DNA of 64,000 nt from Cyclina sinensis (GCA_012932295.1 JAAONU010000081.1:1-64000); one strand, 5' to 3'; positions 37,357-48,149 are shown, numbered from the stretch's first letter. Notes: generated by a model from the sequence alone, not told the origin. Program-made: numbers and translations.

Positions 37357-37986
37357 CACTGCGAAAAATACATCAATATACGGAAGTGTACGGTCCCGTA
37401 TTTTTTAGATATACGGGCATATACGAGACGTATTCGCATAATATACGGACATAATATACTAATCCGTATTCGGAACATCGGGTATACGGGAACTCCGTAT
37501 ATTTGTCATACAAATACGGATTTCCGTATTCTTCCAATATACATGTATGTATATGTGTCCGTATATTTGTAATATACGCACAGTACGAAACCCGTATTTC
37601 AGCAATATACGGGCTATAACAACATCTAGTTTACCAATATACGGACTTGTATTTTTATAGAATACGGGATAGCTAAAAATCGTACATGATGCATATACGG
37701 GATAGAATACGGACTATGTATACTAGAGATATACGACGAATATACGGAAATGTATTTTCATAGAATACGGAAATGCTTAAAAGCGTATTTGACACAAATA
37801 CGGGACAAGAATACGGACTTTGTATACTGTAGATATACGTAGGAAATACGGAATTGTATTTTCACTGAATACGGGAAAGCTAAAAGCCGTACATGACAAA
37901 TATACGGACTTATTATATAACATGTACGGATCAAGAATACGGACATGATATATTACAGGATACGGGAACCAAATATAGACCGATAA
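37357..37986. repeat. Left terminal and subterminal ATACGG repeat block
   Basis: About 630 bp holding some 25 ATACGG or CCGTAT words, mostly as atatacgg or gaatacgg, spaced roughly 15-35 bp, with decayed versions between. Open frames at 37296-37478, 37345-37572 and 37758-37946 are created by this repeat. Confidence 0.95.
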
Positions 37987-38787
37987 TTTACATGTACATG
38001 ATGTGCGGGATCATTATATGTAGTTATTACTCATTTCTAGAACGGACCAGTTAAGATCCTCATCGTATCTACTTGAAGCATACGAAAAAATATAAAGACC
38101 AGCAATATCTGAGAGAACGGTAGGAAACATACCTTTTTTAAATAGATATACTGACAGAAAGTTTACTTTGGCGTACATGAAATATTCCATAAGCATGATA
38201 AGAATTAACTCAGTAACTTGTAAAGGATGGGGATGTGCACAAACAAAGGTAATTCAAATTAGTTCTGAATTTAATGAATAGTATTTTATTAACAAGTTTA
38301 TTAATAAATGTAATATGATCATAAAAGAGTAACAATCAATAATAAAACTATTGCAATGATAAGAACATAACTGAAATCAATCTTGAAGTTATGCAAACAA
38401 TGACTAGTGAACCTTGGCCACTTGGAAACATATATTCAAATTACAATAACATATGTAATATCAAAGATTTGTCAGTTCATGCCATTGGTCTTGTTTCATA
38501 CGTTATCGTTAATCAATAGAAATCCAAGTATCACTGTATGTGTATGTAGTCACGGGTCATTGTTTAGCTGTACTACATATAAATGAGAAATATTTTTTGA
38601 AATCTTATAAAACTATGTGGAAGTGGCATTTTTACTTGCTACGATCACAGCTTATATATAAGACCCAGTTTCACTTGCACAGATAAACATACTTAATTTA
38701 TAGGATTATTGTGAGTTATTTCACTGTTTCTAACAAGGACATACATTTACAACATGCATTTCATAAAGTTTTATTCTTTTTGTTCTT

Positions 38788-38890
38788 TTATTCTGTTTCA
38801 TTGTCTTGTGGCTGTGACTTTTTCTTGGACTCGTGCAAGACTCGCATCTGCTCCTGCAGCTCTGCAATGGCATCATGAAGGTCCATTTGT
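38788..38890 (-). CDS. Terminal coding exon with a short coiled-coil-like tail
   Basis: On the minus strand a good acceptor (gtattttcag) is followed by a phase-2 frame beginning QMDLHDAIAELQEQMRVLHE and ending in a Lys/Ser/Gln-rich hydrophilic tail with a TAA at 38790-38788. Poly-A signals (AATAAA) overlap and follow the stop. Heptad-like Leu spacing suggests a coiled coil. It lies inside the 9.2-kb element and could be the C-terminus of its own protein or of a captured host gene. Preceding exons were not identified with confidence. Confidence 0.5.
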
Positions 38891-39174
38891 CTGAAAATAC
38901 AAAATGATAGTATTGATTTTGTATTTTAATTAATTTTCAATTATTACTTTTAAACATTTACTGTCCGTGTATGATCGCTTTTGCATAAAAAATTGTATTA
39001 CCTATTTCGAAATTGTTATTGTCATGGAAAGATGCTGGGATGATTAATAGTTGCATATTTCATCAATTAATTACGCTCATTCTTACTTTTCTGTGTGTTC
39101 GCAGTTTTACATAGAATTATTTTTCACATGTTTAAAAGTTGCGCATGCGCATTTTGCAAAAAAACATGGTGTGC

Positions 39175-39340
39175 ATAAACGTAAGGAAGTATGGATGCAT
39201 AAAGACAAATAAGAAGTAAGGATGCATAAAGATAAGTAAGGATGCATAAATATCAAAAGTAAGGATGCGTAGAGATTAGTAAGGAGAAGTAAGATAAATA
39301 TAAGTAAAGCGAAGAAAAGATAAGTAAGGAGAAGAAATGT
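39175..39340. repeat. Minisatellite (aagtaaggatgcataaagat)
   Basis: About eight imperfect tandem units of around 20 bp containing taaggatgcataaa or taaggagaag. It generates the 86-codon minus frame at 39107-39367. Confidence 0.88.
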
Positions 39341-39449
39341 AAATATAACTGCCATTATCATTTTCATACATATTGAATATGTGATTTATTTAATTCTTCG
39401 TCCTACATTTCTCTGAAAAAATTGAATTATATACCGCTATTGAGTGAAG

Positions 39450-39472
39450 CACGTGACCTGTCGAAGCACGTG
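39450..39472. promoter_or_regulatory. Paired CACGTG E-boxes
   Basis: Two copies of gaagcacgtga place CACGTG at 39450-39455 and 39467-39472, 17 bp apart. The arrangement suits paired bHLH binding, but no promoter was identified beside it. Confidence 0.3.
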
Positions 39473-39479
39473 AAAGGAT

Positions 39480-41258
39480 GTTATGTTTCATAAAAGACGG
39501 GTAAAAACAGATTTTTAATCTATATTCCACTAACAAATTCATTAGTTATATCACATTGAAGAAAATATATTTATGAATGTAAAATACGGGAACAACGCGT
39601 ATTACTTAAAGAAGCCGTTCTTCTGAAAATTAAAGAGAAATCAAAATATCATGAGAAAAAAACGACAACTTAATTTTACGCTTCTATACACCTTTAGAAT
39701 GGAAGAAAAAAGTTGTTGACCTAACGGTGTGCAAACTCATGTCCTTCCAATCAGTAAATCTTTTTTCGCTAGGTATACCACTGAACCACGGCACTATTAA
39801 TTTCTAACGTACATAATTAACATTATGCCTGTGATGATCTGAGAGTCAGTCGCGGGACGGCATAAAACGCTAACACTATAGAATAAGGAGAAAAAAGCTA
39901 AACTGACTTACGAATAATTTTGCTATTATGGCATAAGTATTCACTAACTTGATAAACACTTTTACCGTAACAGGCCAAGTGTATCATACAACATCTAATC
40001 AACACCTTTATTAATGACATGGTAATTTGATTAACTCCCATCTAACGTTCTATAACAACATCATATTCAAAACTGTTTTTGTTGAAATTTTTCCTTTAAT
40101 TTATAGGAATAACTTTGATAAATTAGGTCCCCCAAAACAATATCCCTAAATACAACGTACCGAACTCAGCAGTTATTTGTTCGTTGTTTTTTATATGTAT
40201 TATCTGATTTTTTTTCCCTTTATGAAAAAACCTAAAGTAATTTCTTGTTCCGGAGTCATTTAACTTTTGTTTCCGACTACAAAGCATTTGATATACCTCA
40301 TGTAAAAACCTTGATAAAAAACATATATTGTTATGATCTGTTCTGCTTAATATGCTATATACACTAGGTTATTCATTAGCGTTGTGAGTTCTTAGCGCTG
40401 ATGAAAATATTTATTCATTATCAAATTATAAAAACTTTTTAGTGTATGTACATGCGTTGTCAATTACAAACAATTCTTTAGCCAATCATATAAAGGAACT
40501 ATGAACAGGATGTTACACATTTTACAATTTCATTGCCAGTGCGTCTTATAGAATCATATTTTGTCTTTTTAATTAATAAAATCTTTGATTTTCTTAATTT
40601 TGATTTCGATCATGAAATAGTTAATTATCTAAATGCTGACATTAGTGAATGTTTAAACAAATAATCCATTATCTATCAGGGCTTATTCACAGAATTATTC
40701 AGTCTCACTTATCTCTTAATATGCAAATGATTTACCGAAATATCGGTAAAATAATTTTATATAGTGAAAAAAAAAATCGTAACAATAAAAATACTGTATG
40801 TACACATAAAGGTGATAAAGTAGGTGTGAAAAGGCATGCTGGGGTACACGTCTGACCATAGAAAGGTGCTAACGACACGTGTCGGTCGTTAGATAGGTTA
40901 TTAATTTGTCTCCGCAGGTAATTATATAATTTGTGTTTGTCATGCAATTTTCATTATAAAAATTATTATAACTGATTCTAAAATTTTATAATCATAGTTA
41001 CTTTTTTTACATTTAAAATGACGCCGAAGGAAGTAACGTAATGAATGGTTACGGCTAGATCTTTGATTTAAATCGGTTTATGATCTAATAACGGCTATGT
41101 ATTAAAACGAAAACACATTTAAAATATATAAAACTTTTACAATATACCACAACACATCAATACTTGATACATCAATAACTAATATCTTTTTATATACAAC
41201 TATATATTTATAGAAATTGCACAAAAACTGCAATTAATCTCGTCATCAAAGGAGCTTT
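39480..41258. other. Element interior with no recognised gene
   Basis: No coding exon recognised. The complementary frames at 40649-40855 (plus) and 40732-40947 (minus) are not supported. Confidence 0.5.
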
Positions 41259-41560
41259 TCACACCAACTTTATCACCATCTGTCTTAAACATAAGGCTTC
41301 TTTGATATATTTTGCAAGATTATAAATCAATTTTTTACTTTGAGATGACGTTAATGCATTGAACTTTTTTATAGTAGACCATGAACATTGAGTGTTATAT
41401 AGCTGTATCCTGAGCAACATAAAATAAAATTATCTTCTGACTCTACAGTGTTTTGTTTACATACCTTACACAATCGTTTATCTCTTTCAGTATTATCATA
41501 CCTTCCTAATTCTATCTCTAAAGTATGTGAACATAATCCATACCTTGTCATTTGATATAA
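41259..41560 (-). pseudogene. 3' remnant of a LINE (non-LTR retrotransposon) reverse-transcriptase ORF
   Basis: Minus-strand frame 41551-41369 carries SHTLEIELGRYDN, then RLCKVCKQNTVESEDNFILC. This fits the C-terminal zinc-binding region of many LINE ORF2 proteins (R/K-C-x2-C ... VE-D/E-x-x-F-L-x-x-C). The frame then stops, but a neighbouring frame continues with KKFNALTSSQSKKLIYNLAK and YIKEALCLR, typical of the end of such ORFs, before TGA at 41261-41259. So the copy is 5'-truncated and frameshifted. It lies inside the 9.2-kb element as a nested insertion. Confidence 0.75.
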
Positions 41561-41795
41561 TATCTAATTATTTTTCAAAAGAAAATTCAGTTTAATATCT
41601 GCAATACGAATTTAATTTTGACGTTGAACAAAACTTTAATGAACTTACCAACACCCGTTTAAAAACGGAAGCATACAAAAATCATCATAAGCCATTCATT
41701 GTGCTATGCAGGGCATGATCAAGCATTTAATTCCAAGCATGAGTTCAGTAATACTGAAAAGTATTATACAAAAACTTTGACTTACCTCATCTTAC

Positions 41796-41867
41796 TTTCA
41801 AAACGACGAAGACTTCGAAAAAAAGGCAATTTTTGAGACATGAATTGCTGAAATCTGCTTCTTCCAT
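41796..41867 (-). CDS. Possible first coding exon downstream of a CCAAT-box block
   Basis: ATG at 41867 (minus) in the context gcgcgaaATGGAAG opens 24 codons starting MEEADFSNSCLKNC and reaches a donor aaa|gtaaga at 41796/41795. A second donor (gag|gtaagt) lies nine bases further. It is preceded by four CCAAT boxes. No matching second exon was identified, so this is suggestive only. Confidence 0.3.
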
Positions 41868-41885
41868 TTCGCGCCCAAAGAAATG

Positions 41886-42024
41886 ATTGGATAGATGAAC
41901 ACAAGTTATACTTGATTGGTGCAATCTGATCACATGAAATATACCCACGCTTCCTTTGATTGGTGGGATTGATCAAATGGAATAAACCCACGCTACCTTT
42001 GATTGGGGCGATCTGGTCACATGG
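41886..42024 (-). promoter_or_regulatory. Tandem CCAAT-box promoter-like repeat
   Basis: Three diverged copies of a unit of about 43 bp on the minus strand, each pairing ccaatcaa with a catgtgatcagat-like and gcgtgggt(a/t)tatt-like part. A fourth CCAATCA lies closest to the ATG at 41867. CCAAT is the NF-Y/CBF site and works near transcription starts. The 134-codon minus frame 41782-42186 reads through this repeat and is probably not a protein. Confidence 0.5.
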
Positions 42025-42340
42025 TATGTGCCTTGTTACACTACAGTATATTTCTCTTTCTCGTCTAGGGGAACTAATTTTTTTTAAATAAAAGAGAACC
42101 AATCTAGTAAATAAAACTTGATGAATATGGTTTTCTTGGTTGATGTTGTCGCCAAAATACCCTGGTATCTCGATCAACCTGAGCAAAAATCATTATCTTG
42201 TAGGGCTAGTCTTGAGAGAAAAAAACCCTATCATTGCAAAAAAAAAATAAAAACGAAGACTTTAAACACCCCTGACTTTGTGTGATGCCTAAATTATGAT
42301 AATAACTGAGTGAACCTCTTTAAATTTAAACTGTTAGCCT

Positions 42341-42595
42341 TTAAAAAGCTATTATTAATGTATTAATATTGATCATTACCGGAGATCTTATATCTGCTTC
42401 TGAAGTTTTAGCGCACATATAGACCGTTCTATAATTGATAAATTGAACGCCGCCATTATAAATGTCACGTGACTGTCCGCCATTAAAAGGCTGCTTACTT
42501 CGCTGTGTCCCGCTAAGTCCCGTAAAACTTTGTATAACTTTAGCACAGTTCAAGGCGACATGCTGTCTTTTATCGCGTGAATTCTGTGACATCAT
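42341..42595 (-). other. Unrecognised open frame and possible leader near the hAT-like insertion
   Basis: 84 codons starting MMSQNSRDKRQHVALNCAKV; a donor-like ccg|gtaatg occurs at 42380. Two further ATGGCGG starts (caccgtgac-type context with CACGTG) lie in another frame, as in CpG-rich invertebrate promoters. It may be a first exon, a leader or chance. No family recognised. Confidence 0.25.
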
Positions 42596-42776
42596 TTTAT
42601 TGTATTATTATAACTTTCTGTTTGTTTTATTCCTGACTTGAACATATTATTAACTTCTATTATTACATACATCACGGCTTTAATTTACAGGGAATGGACA
42701 CTCCTTATCTATCGAATGAATAACCAAAATATGGTGTCGCGAGTTCACCTGTATACCCTGTAACGGAAAATCGATC

Positions 42777-43245
42777 GATAATTAATTATCTATCGTTAGT
42801 TAGCGGTAAATTGGTATGCAACGCTCGCACCTAGTTTACAAAAACATCCGTACTTTTGTTAATAATGGACTGATTTTCAAAATTTAAAATTTGTAAGAAA
42901 GAAGAAACATTGATCTTTTATGATATCTATTTTTTATTTCAACAACGGAAGTGTTTGTTCCAAGCCGACGAGTAAAAGACGACAACCCAATACTTTTTAC
43001 GTCTTTTTTTGTAATTATCTGTCGTTAGTTAGCGGTAAAATGGCATGCAATACATGCACCTAGTTTACAAAAACATCCGTATTTTTGTCAATATTGGGCT
43101 GATTTTCAAAATTTAAAATTTGTAAGAAAGAAGAAACATTGACCTCTTATAATATCTATTTTTTATTTCAACTTAGGAAGTGGCTGTTCCAAGCCGACGA
43201 GTAAAAGACGACAACTTAATACCTTTTTCTTTTGGTAAAAGTCTT
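42777..43245. repeat. Direct duplication of ~210 bp inside the hAT-like element
   Basis: Two copies (about 42780-42990 and 43010-43230) share attatctNtcgttagttagc, then cacctagtttacaaaaacat, then aaaatttgtaagaaagaaga, and end with ccaagccgacgagtaaaaga. They differ at scattered bases. Confidence 0.92.
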
Positions 43246-43520
43246 GTCTCGATTTGATGAAAAAAGTGTTCACGTGTCTACAAAAATTGTTTATAACTTC
43301 GTCAATGTATGGTATAATTTACTGAAAAAATATGTCTGGAAATTGTAGACTCAGATTATTTCAAATGATTCAGATTATCCCTACTTGTTTCACAGGCTGA
43401 GACTTTGATTGACAAATTGTAACAAGTAAAAATGTAAACTTTTGCATGATAGTCATGTCACAACATCCTGACACCAATAAATTATGACAAAGTGATTAAT
43501 TAATAAATTAATAAATAAAA

Positions 43521-43560
43521 GCTCTGCCCACTGAGCCGAAAGCACGATCACAAAGCTACC
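43521..43560 (-). repeat. tRNA-like A-box fragment
   Basis: Minus strand reads ggctcagtgggcagagc, close to a tRNA D-arm/A-box. No B-box or cloverleaf follows. Probably a scrap of a tRNA-derived SINE, or chance. Confidence 0.3.
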
Positions 43561-44359
43561 CATTGTCCACAAATTTAATTAACCAGCACTTAATTTAAAA
43601 AAAATGAAGAATGCAACAAACAACACCAAATTTCAGTGCAAGTAATTTTAAAGAACACTGATCAGCCGTGTGTTTAAAATAGCACAATATTTAACCGCCC
43701 ATTTTGAAGTAAATATTCAAAGAAGGTCGGAAACCTTAGATTCAAATGTCAATCTCATCCAAGTAGAGTACGATGCAATTCATGTTAAGTGTGTTAATCG
43801 AGCCTGTTTGCACTGATACCACCCGAAATTCGTTAAGGTGTTGATCACCGAATAACACTTTTTTCGACAAAATTGCTATAATTTACTTTGCTTTATTTCA
43901 TTAACAAACACAAATGTAGCAATAAAATGCATAGTAATGCTCAATCCTATGTCCACTGATTAACTTCCATCTTATGTCAACTCATTTCATAACTCCATTT
44001 TTGTCTAATACCCCCCGAAAGTTGACAAGAAAACACGAATTTGTACATACTTTCCGCCATTTTGGAAAACAACGATTACATTTTAGTATTGATTTCATTG
44101 TTATTCAAGCAAAAGCTGCTTCGAAAAATAACAAACAAGAGAGTCAAAATATTTATTTCACAATATTTAATTTACAATTCGTTCTGAAATTTCTTAATGA
44201 AAGTTCTTTTCAACATTTCAGTATATAATCGTGAAAGCAGCAACATGTACCATCCGCCATTGAGGTGTTTTTATGGAGATCCGGCCGCGCATGCGCGCGA
44301 CATCATATTATCGCAATTTAGGAGTGTCCATTCCCTGTAAATTAAAGCCCTGCATACAT

Positions 44360-45700
44360 GAAAGACGGTGAATAAAGACCATTGACTGTTCAAAATTAAA
44401 GATTGAGTTGTGTAAAACACATATAATTGTTCCTTTTCAAAAGTTGAAAATATGATTTCAATTATTTGAACGCCTCTGAAAGATTACAAAATGGACAAAA
44501 TTAAACATTTCGCTCATCAACCGCATGTTGATGTAGAATGTTAACTAAAATTGTTTTATTCTATGATACAGTTTCAAACAATACTTGACAATAAAAGTGC
44601 ATTATTTAGCGCTTCTATTATTATCACACTCATTTGTCTTTCGCGGTGTCCTGTGGTGAAGGGATGTGGTTACGTAATATAGGGGTGACATACTGGCTTT
44701 GTTTTGATAAGTCACCGTTAATTGTCTTTGTCGGTGTTCCTTGACCAGTCACAGTAAAACACTAGCCTGAAGGCTATAAAACATGGTCTTTATTTGTTCC
44801 TGATTGTTATATGAAATTTAGCATCTACTGCTGAATAGACCTTTTCTCTAATATTTATTTCTTGCATTCCGGATTTTTGTTTTTGCAAAGTATTAATATG
44901 TACAGCATTCGAGTTTGTGTATGCAGAAAAAATAATAACTTCAATGCACACGTTTGTAAGATATTGATCTTACAAATAATACGTTTGCTTTTTTTTTTCT
45001 TCTTATTTTAAATATTATTGTTGATGATATTTCTTGTACTACGGAAAACGAAATAATTATGACACACATGTAACTGTACCCTTTTATACAGATTTCTTTT
45101 TAAGATAGAAACGTGTACTTCTTAAAAGCAGTTTTTCGTGAAATTTTGATAAAACAAAAAGAATTAACCTACCGGAGAATATCACAAGAGCTCAATTTAA
45201 CAGTTCGTCAGATTGAGATGTTATCTGTGATTCATCTAAGTAAATTGTAACTGTAAATTGATTATTCGTTCTATATATTAATTGATAATTGATATCTCAT
45301 AGCAAAAAAACTTTTGTTTATTGTTATAACATACTGCAAACTGGTTAAGCTAGTTTAATGCTATGAAGCTGTTTAACTTTCTGAAGCAAAATTTTTAATG
45401 TTGTATTACTGGCTTAAATTTCTTTGCTGTTTATAAGTAATCATGTTTCTTCATAGGTGAAAAAAAGATGTCTAACCATTAACATGACAGTTTAGATAAA
45501 TTAGATCTACATGCTCGATGTAATCAAAGCAAAGGCATACAAATTATTTCAACAGAAGGTCTTTTTAAGAATAATTGAACCTGCTACTTGTTTTTACTTT
45601 TTAAAAGTCATTACATTGAAGATTTTTTTCTAAAAGACAGAAGCACAAGCGGACCTAAGAGCAAATTTAAGTATAAATGATATCATCATAGAAAACCTAC
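44360..45700. other. Element interior with no recognised gene
   Basis: Nothing supported on either strand. Confidence 0.5.
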
Positions 45701-45714
45701 TTAAAATCGCAATG

Positions 45715-46025
45715 TTGTTTTAAGACAATAAAGTACATCACTGTTACGCAATATTAGATCAGCCAGCAAAGAAAATTTTAACAAGAGGCACGGTCTGATT
45801 AAATTTAGTTAAAAACTTGAAAACCCTGCTGTGAACTATGATCCATATCCGGCTTTAACAATCCAATACTGCAATTTGGTTAAGACAATAAAGCACATCA
45901 CTGATCAATGGAGATAAAAATTAGAAAATAGACACGGGCAGACTAATTGAAGTTAAGTCGGTTTCATTTTAATTTCGTTTTCAAGTTAAAGACGCCTGCA
46001 TCGGATTATGATTTAATAAAATAAA
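45715..46025. repeat. Diverged direct duplication of ~165 bp
   Basis: Copies at about 45718-45850 and 45882-46015 share taagacaataaagNacatcactg, a gacacgggcagactaatt-like block and aaagacNccctgc-like ends in the same order. Confidence 0.6.
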
Positions 46026-46055
46026 ATCAAGAGTGGAATTTAGTTTTGACAGACC

Positions 46056-46122
46056 CCCCACCCAAAAAAAAAAAAAAAAAAAAAAAAAGAAAAAAGAAAA
46101 AAAAAGAAAAAAAAAGGAAAAA
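46056..46122. repeat. A-rich microsatellite
   Basis: A long A run with interspersed single G residues (aaaaaag words). Confidence 0.95.
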
Positions 46123-46207
46123 CATTATTACGAAAAGAAAACATGTTGCTATATAAAGATCCTTAGTTTCAACTAGTCATTATAGCTCTATATAACTGTA
46201 ACTGTGT

Positions 46208-46554
46208 AACTAGGACCGATATTATATTCGTATTTTCAAATATACGGAATGCCGTATTCGAGTAATATACGGACTTGCAAGCACACTCCAGTATTTGTAA
46301 GAATACGGGATACCGTATTTTAGTAATATACGGACTTATTATGACGTTCCCGTATTTAAGAAAAATACAGACACCGTATATCTAGTTTTCCGTATTTTGT
46401 AAGTATACGGAACACCGTATTTTGGTCATATACGGATTTGCTGGATATACGACACCGTACACCTCCGTATTTTATGTTTTCCGTATTTTTATCCGTATAT
46501 TAATGATATACGGAATTCCGTACACTCCCGTATATCTACATATTTTTCGCAGTG
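46208..46554. repeat. Right terminal and subterminal ATACGG repeat block
   Basis: About 17 ATACGG/CCGTAT words in both orientations, ending in the terminal CGCAGTG. It is shorter than the left block. The 102-codon frame at 46422-46730 is created partly by it. Confidence 0.95.
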
Positions 46555-46557
46555 TTA

Positions 46558-47330
46558 ATTCAGAGTTTGGAAAAGCAGTCAGCACTTTTTATCCAATTAG
46601 CATGATTAGTGTAATTTCTCTGTACCTTGCCTTGCGGAATTCAAATGAGCAAATAATGCTGTATGCGGTTATTTTAAACAATTCGCATAATTATATAATC
46701 AGTTCACTTAAAGGAACAGTTCACATATAGAAACAGCATAATTACAGAACGTCTTACCGAATAACATAGTCACTGGCTCACATTTGCTAAAAGAAATAGT
46801 AACTGTAACTATACGCTACAACTAAAATAGTTCTTCGATAGTCTGTCATTGTTCAACCAAAAAAGACAGAATATATTCGAATGGCGATTACAGTCAGACC
46901 CAATATCAATATCATATGCTATGGTCAGAGGTCTCATTCGGAACACCTCTTTACACTTTCGATATGCATGAAAAGGGATCATTTGAACCACATTCGGTTC
47001 TATGGTCACCCCAGTCTAAAATCAATTTTTGTTTCGCAAAGGTTCAGCCATTATTTAAAAAAAATTGTAAGGGTTAAAAAGAAAGGATATAAAATTCCAG
47101 CATGTGTAGTTTTTTTAACAAATATTGCAGAATAATATAGAGACAAAGACTTTAACAGAATTTTCAATACACATGTAAATCAACAATGTTTACTGAAAAC
47201 GTGTTTTAAGTGCGTTGCTTTAAAGCGACTGACTCACAGAATTTAGCTGATATTTTTTTCTTTAAAAATATACTATGGACAAACATATTATGTTTCAATA
47301 CACCATTAAAAAAAAGAAAAAAAAAATGTT
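46558..47330. other. Stretch with no recognised gene
   Basis: Complementary frames at 46809-47009 (minus) and 46881-47135 (plus) are unrecognised. Confidence 0.5.
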
Positions 47331-47411
47331 GACTTAACCAGGATTTGAACCCATGACCTTTCGGTTAGTAAATTAAAGAGTGATGATTTACACCACTGCG
47401 CCACTGCGTCT
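47331..47411 (-). repeat. tRNA-derived SINE head
   Basis: The minus strand carries an A-box (tggcgcagtgg, within 47393-47404) and a B-box (GGTTCAAATCC, 47341-47351) about 42 bp apart, as in RNA polymerase III promoters. The acceptor, D and T stems pair poorly, so it is not a working tRNA. A T-rich tail follows in the same direction (47302-47327). Confidence 0.65.
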
Positions 47412-47435
47412 AGGTTTACGTTTAGTCAAAATTAA

Positions 47436-47560
47436 TATTATAATTAAAGTATCTAAGTCACCGGGTAAATATTTTATCGTTTAAAGTGTGTAAGACTTTA
47501 TATTTTGATGTCTTTCTGTAACAAAAATGAGTCACTAACTTAGTTGATTAACATTTCGTG
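47436..47560. repeat. Dispersed repeat B, copy 1
   Basis: Resembles 58150-58265: aaagtatctaNNtca, cgNttaaagtgtgt, then ctgtaacaaaaaNtgag and taacttagtt in order. It adjoins the SINE head, so it may be that element's body. Confidence 0.65.
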
Positions 47561-47963
47561 GACAAATGACAGCGTGTGTGTTTGTTCTGCATGTTTCTGG
47601 TGAAAATTTATAATAAGTTTATGTTGCGGTATATATTGTGTTCAAAGCTTTTACTTGAGGCGAAAGTTGTTCCTAGAGGTAATAACGTTCAAAGGGTTTT
47701 CGTCTCTAAAATGGATGTAACAGGTCTAAATTTGACCAATAAATTATATAAACATTGAACGAATATTTAAGCTTTGCTGCTAATAAACAAACATAATTTT
47801 GAGACTTTTTAAGTTTGCGATCATAGTACAAATCTTTTTGTTCCCATAACTAAATGATCTTTAAAGATTATACACATAAATGCATTACAAATGAATGCCG
47901 TTACAGTGACAGTATTTTACTTAAGTGGCTACTGAATGAAAAGTTCATTACAATCTATGTATA

Positions 47964-48066
47964 GGTTAAAGTTTATTAGTACGTATTTACAAAATTAAAT
48001 TGGTCAGGCGCGGCGCAGCCGCGCGACCAATTTAATTGTGTAAATACGTACTAATAAATTTTAACC
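47964..48066. repeat. 103-bp near-perfect inverted repeat with a GC-rich core
   Basis: Two 42-bp arms (47964-48005 and 48025-48066) differ at two positions and flank a 19-bp core, aggcgcggcgcagccgcgc. The core is itself a 7-bp stem around gca. The whole block can fold into one hairpin of about 49 bp. It could be a minimal foldback/MITE, a hairpin RNA source or a protein-binding palindrome. No clear target duplication is visible. Confidence 0.95.
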
Positions 48067-48149
48067 AGCTTTAGTGTTTTAAATTATTTTTGTACACTCT
48101 CTACATGTCTCCGCCCTCTTTCGTCACGCGATATTGATCGACACCCGAA

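Larger units (their letters stand above)
42673..44352. mobile_element. Nested 1.68-kb hAT-like non-autonomous element
   Basis: Left terminus CACGGCTTTAATTTACAGGG and right terminus, in reverse complement, CAGGGCTTTAATTTACAGGG; both continue with aatggacactcct. That is about 33 bp of inverted repeat with one mismatch. CATACAT flanks both sides (42666-42672 and 44353-44359). CAG-starting termini and 7-8-bp duplications fit the hAT superfamily. No transposase frame was seen, so it is probably non-autonomous. Its target site and both flanks lie within the 9.2-kb element, so it inserted later. Confidence 0.8.
37357..46554. mobile_element. 9.2-kb terminal-inverted-repeat DNA element, CACTA/CMC-like, with ATACGG subterminal arrays
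   Basis: The left end reads CACTGCGAAAAATA, five unlike bases, ATATACGGAAGTGTACGG. The right end in reverse complement reads CACTGCGAAAAATA, five unlike bases, ATATACGGGAGTGTACGG. TTA flanks both sides. Both ends continue into arrays of ATACGG words in either orientation (hand count about 25 left, 17 right). Termini starting CACTG, 3-bp target sites and repeated subterminal motifs are typical of the CACTA/CMC superfamily; PIF/Harbinger also makes TTA/TAA duplications and is the main alternative. No transposase core was recognised, so this may be a non-autonomous or degraded copy. Inside are a C-terminal coding exon, a LINE remnant, a CCAAT-box block, a nested hAT-like element and direct repeats. 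Confidence 0.75.

Noticed and set aside
37296..37946. Tyr/Arg/Ile-rich frames on both strands
   Set aside because: Produced by the ATACGG subterminal repeats.
41782..42186. 134-codon minus-strand frame with a repeated CDQIAPIK motif
   Set aside because: The repeated peptide comes from the tandem CCAAT-box DNA unit; more likely promoter sequence.
47331..47411. Functional tRNA gene
   Set aside because: A- and B-boxes are good, but acceptor, D and T stems do not pair, so it is a tRNA-derived repeat.
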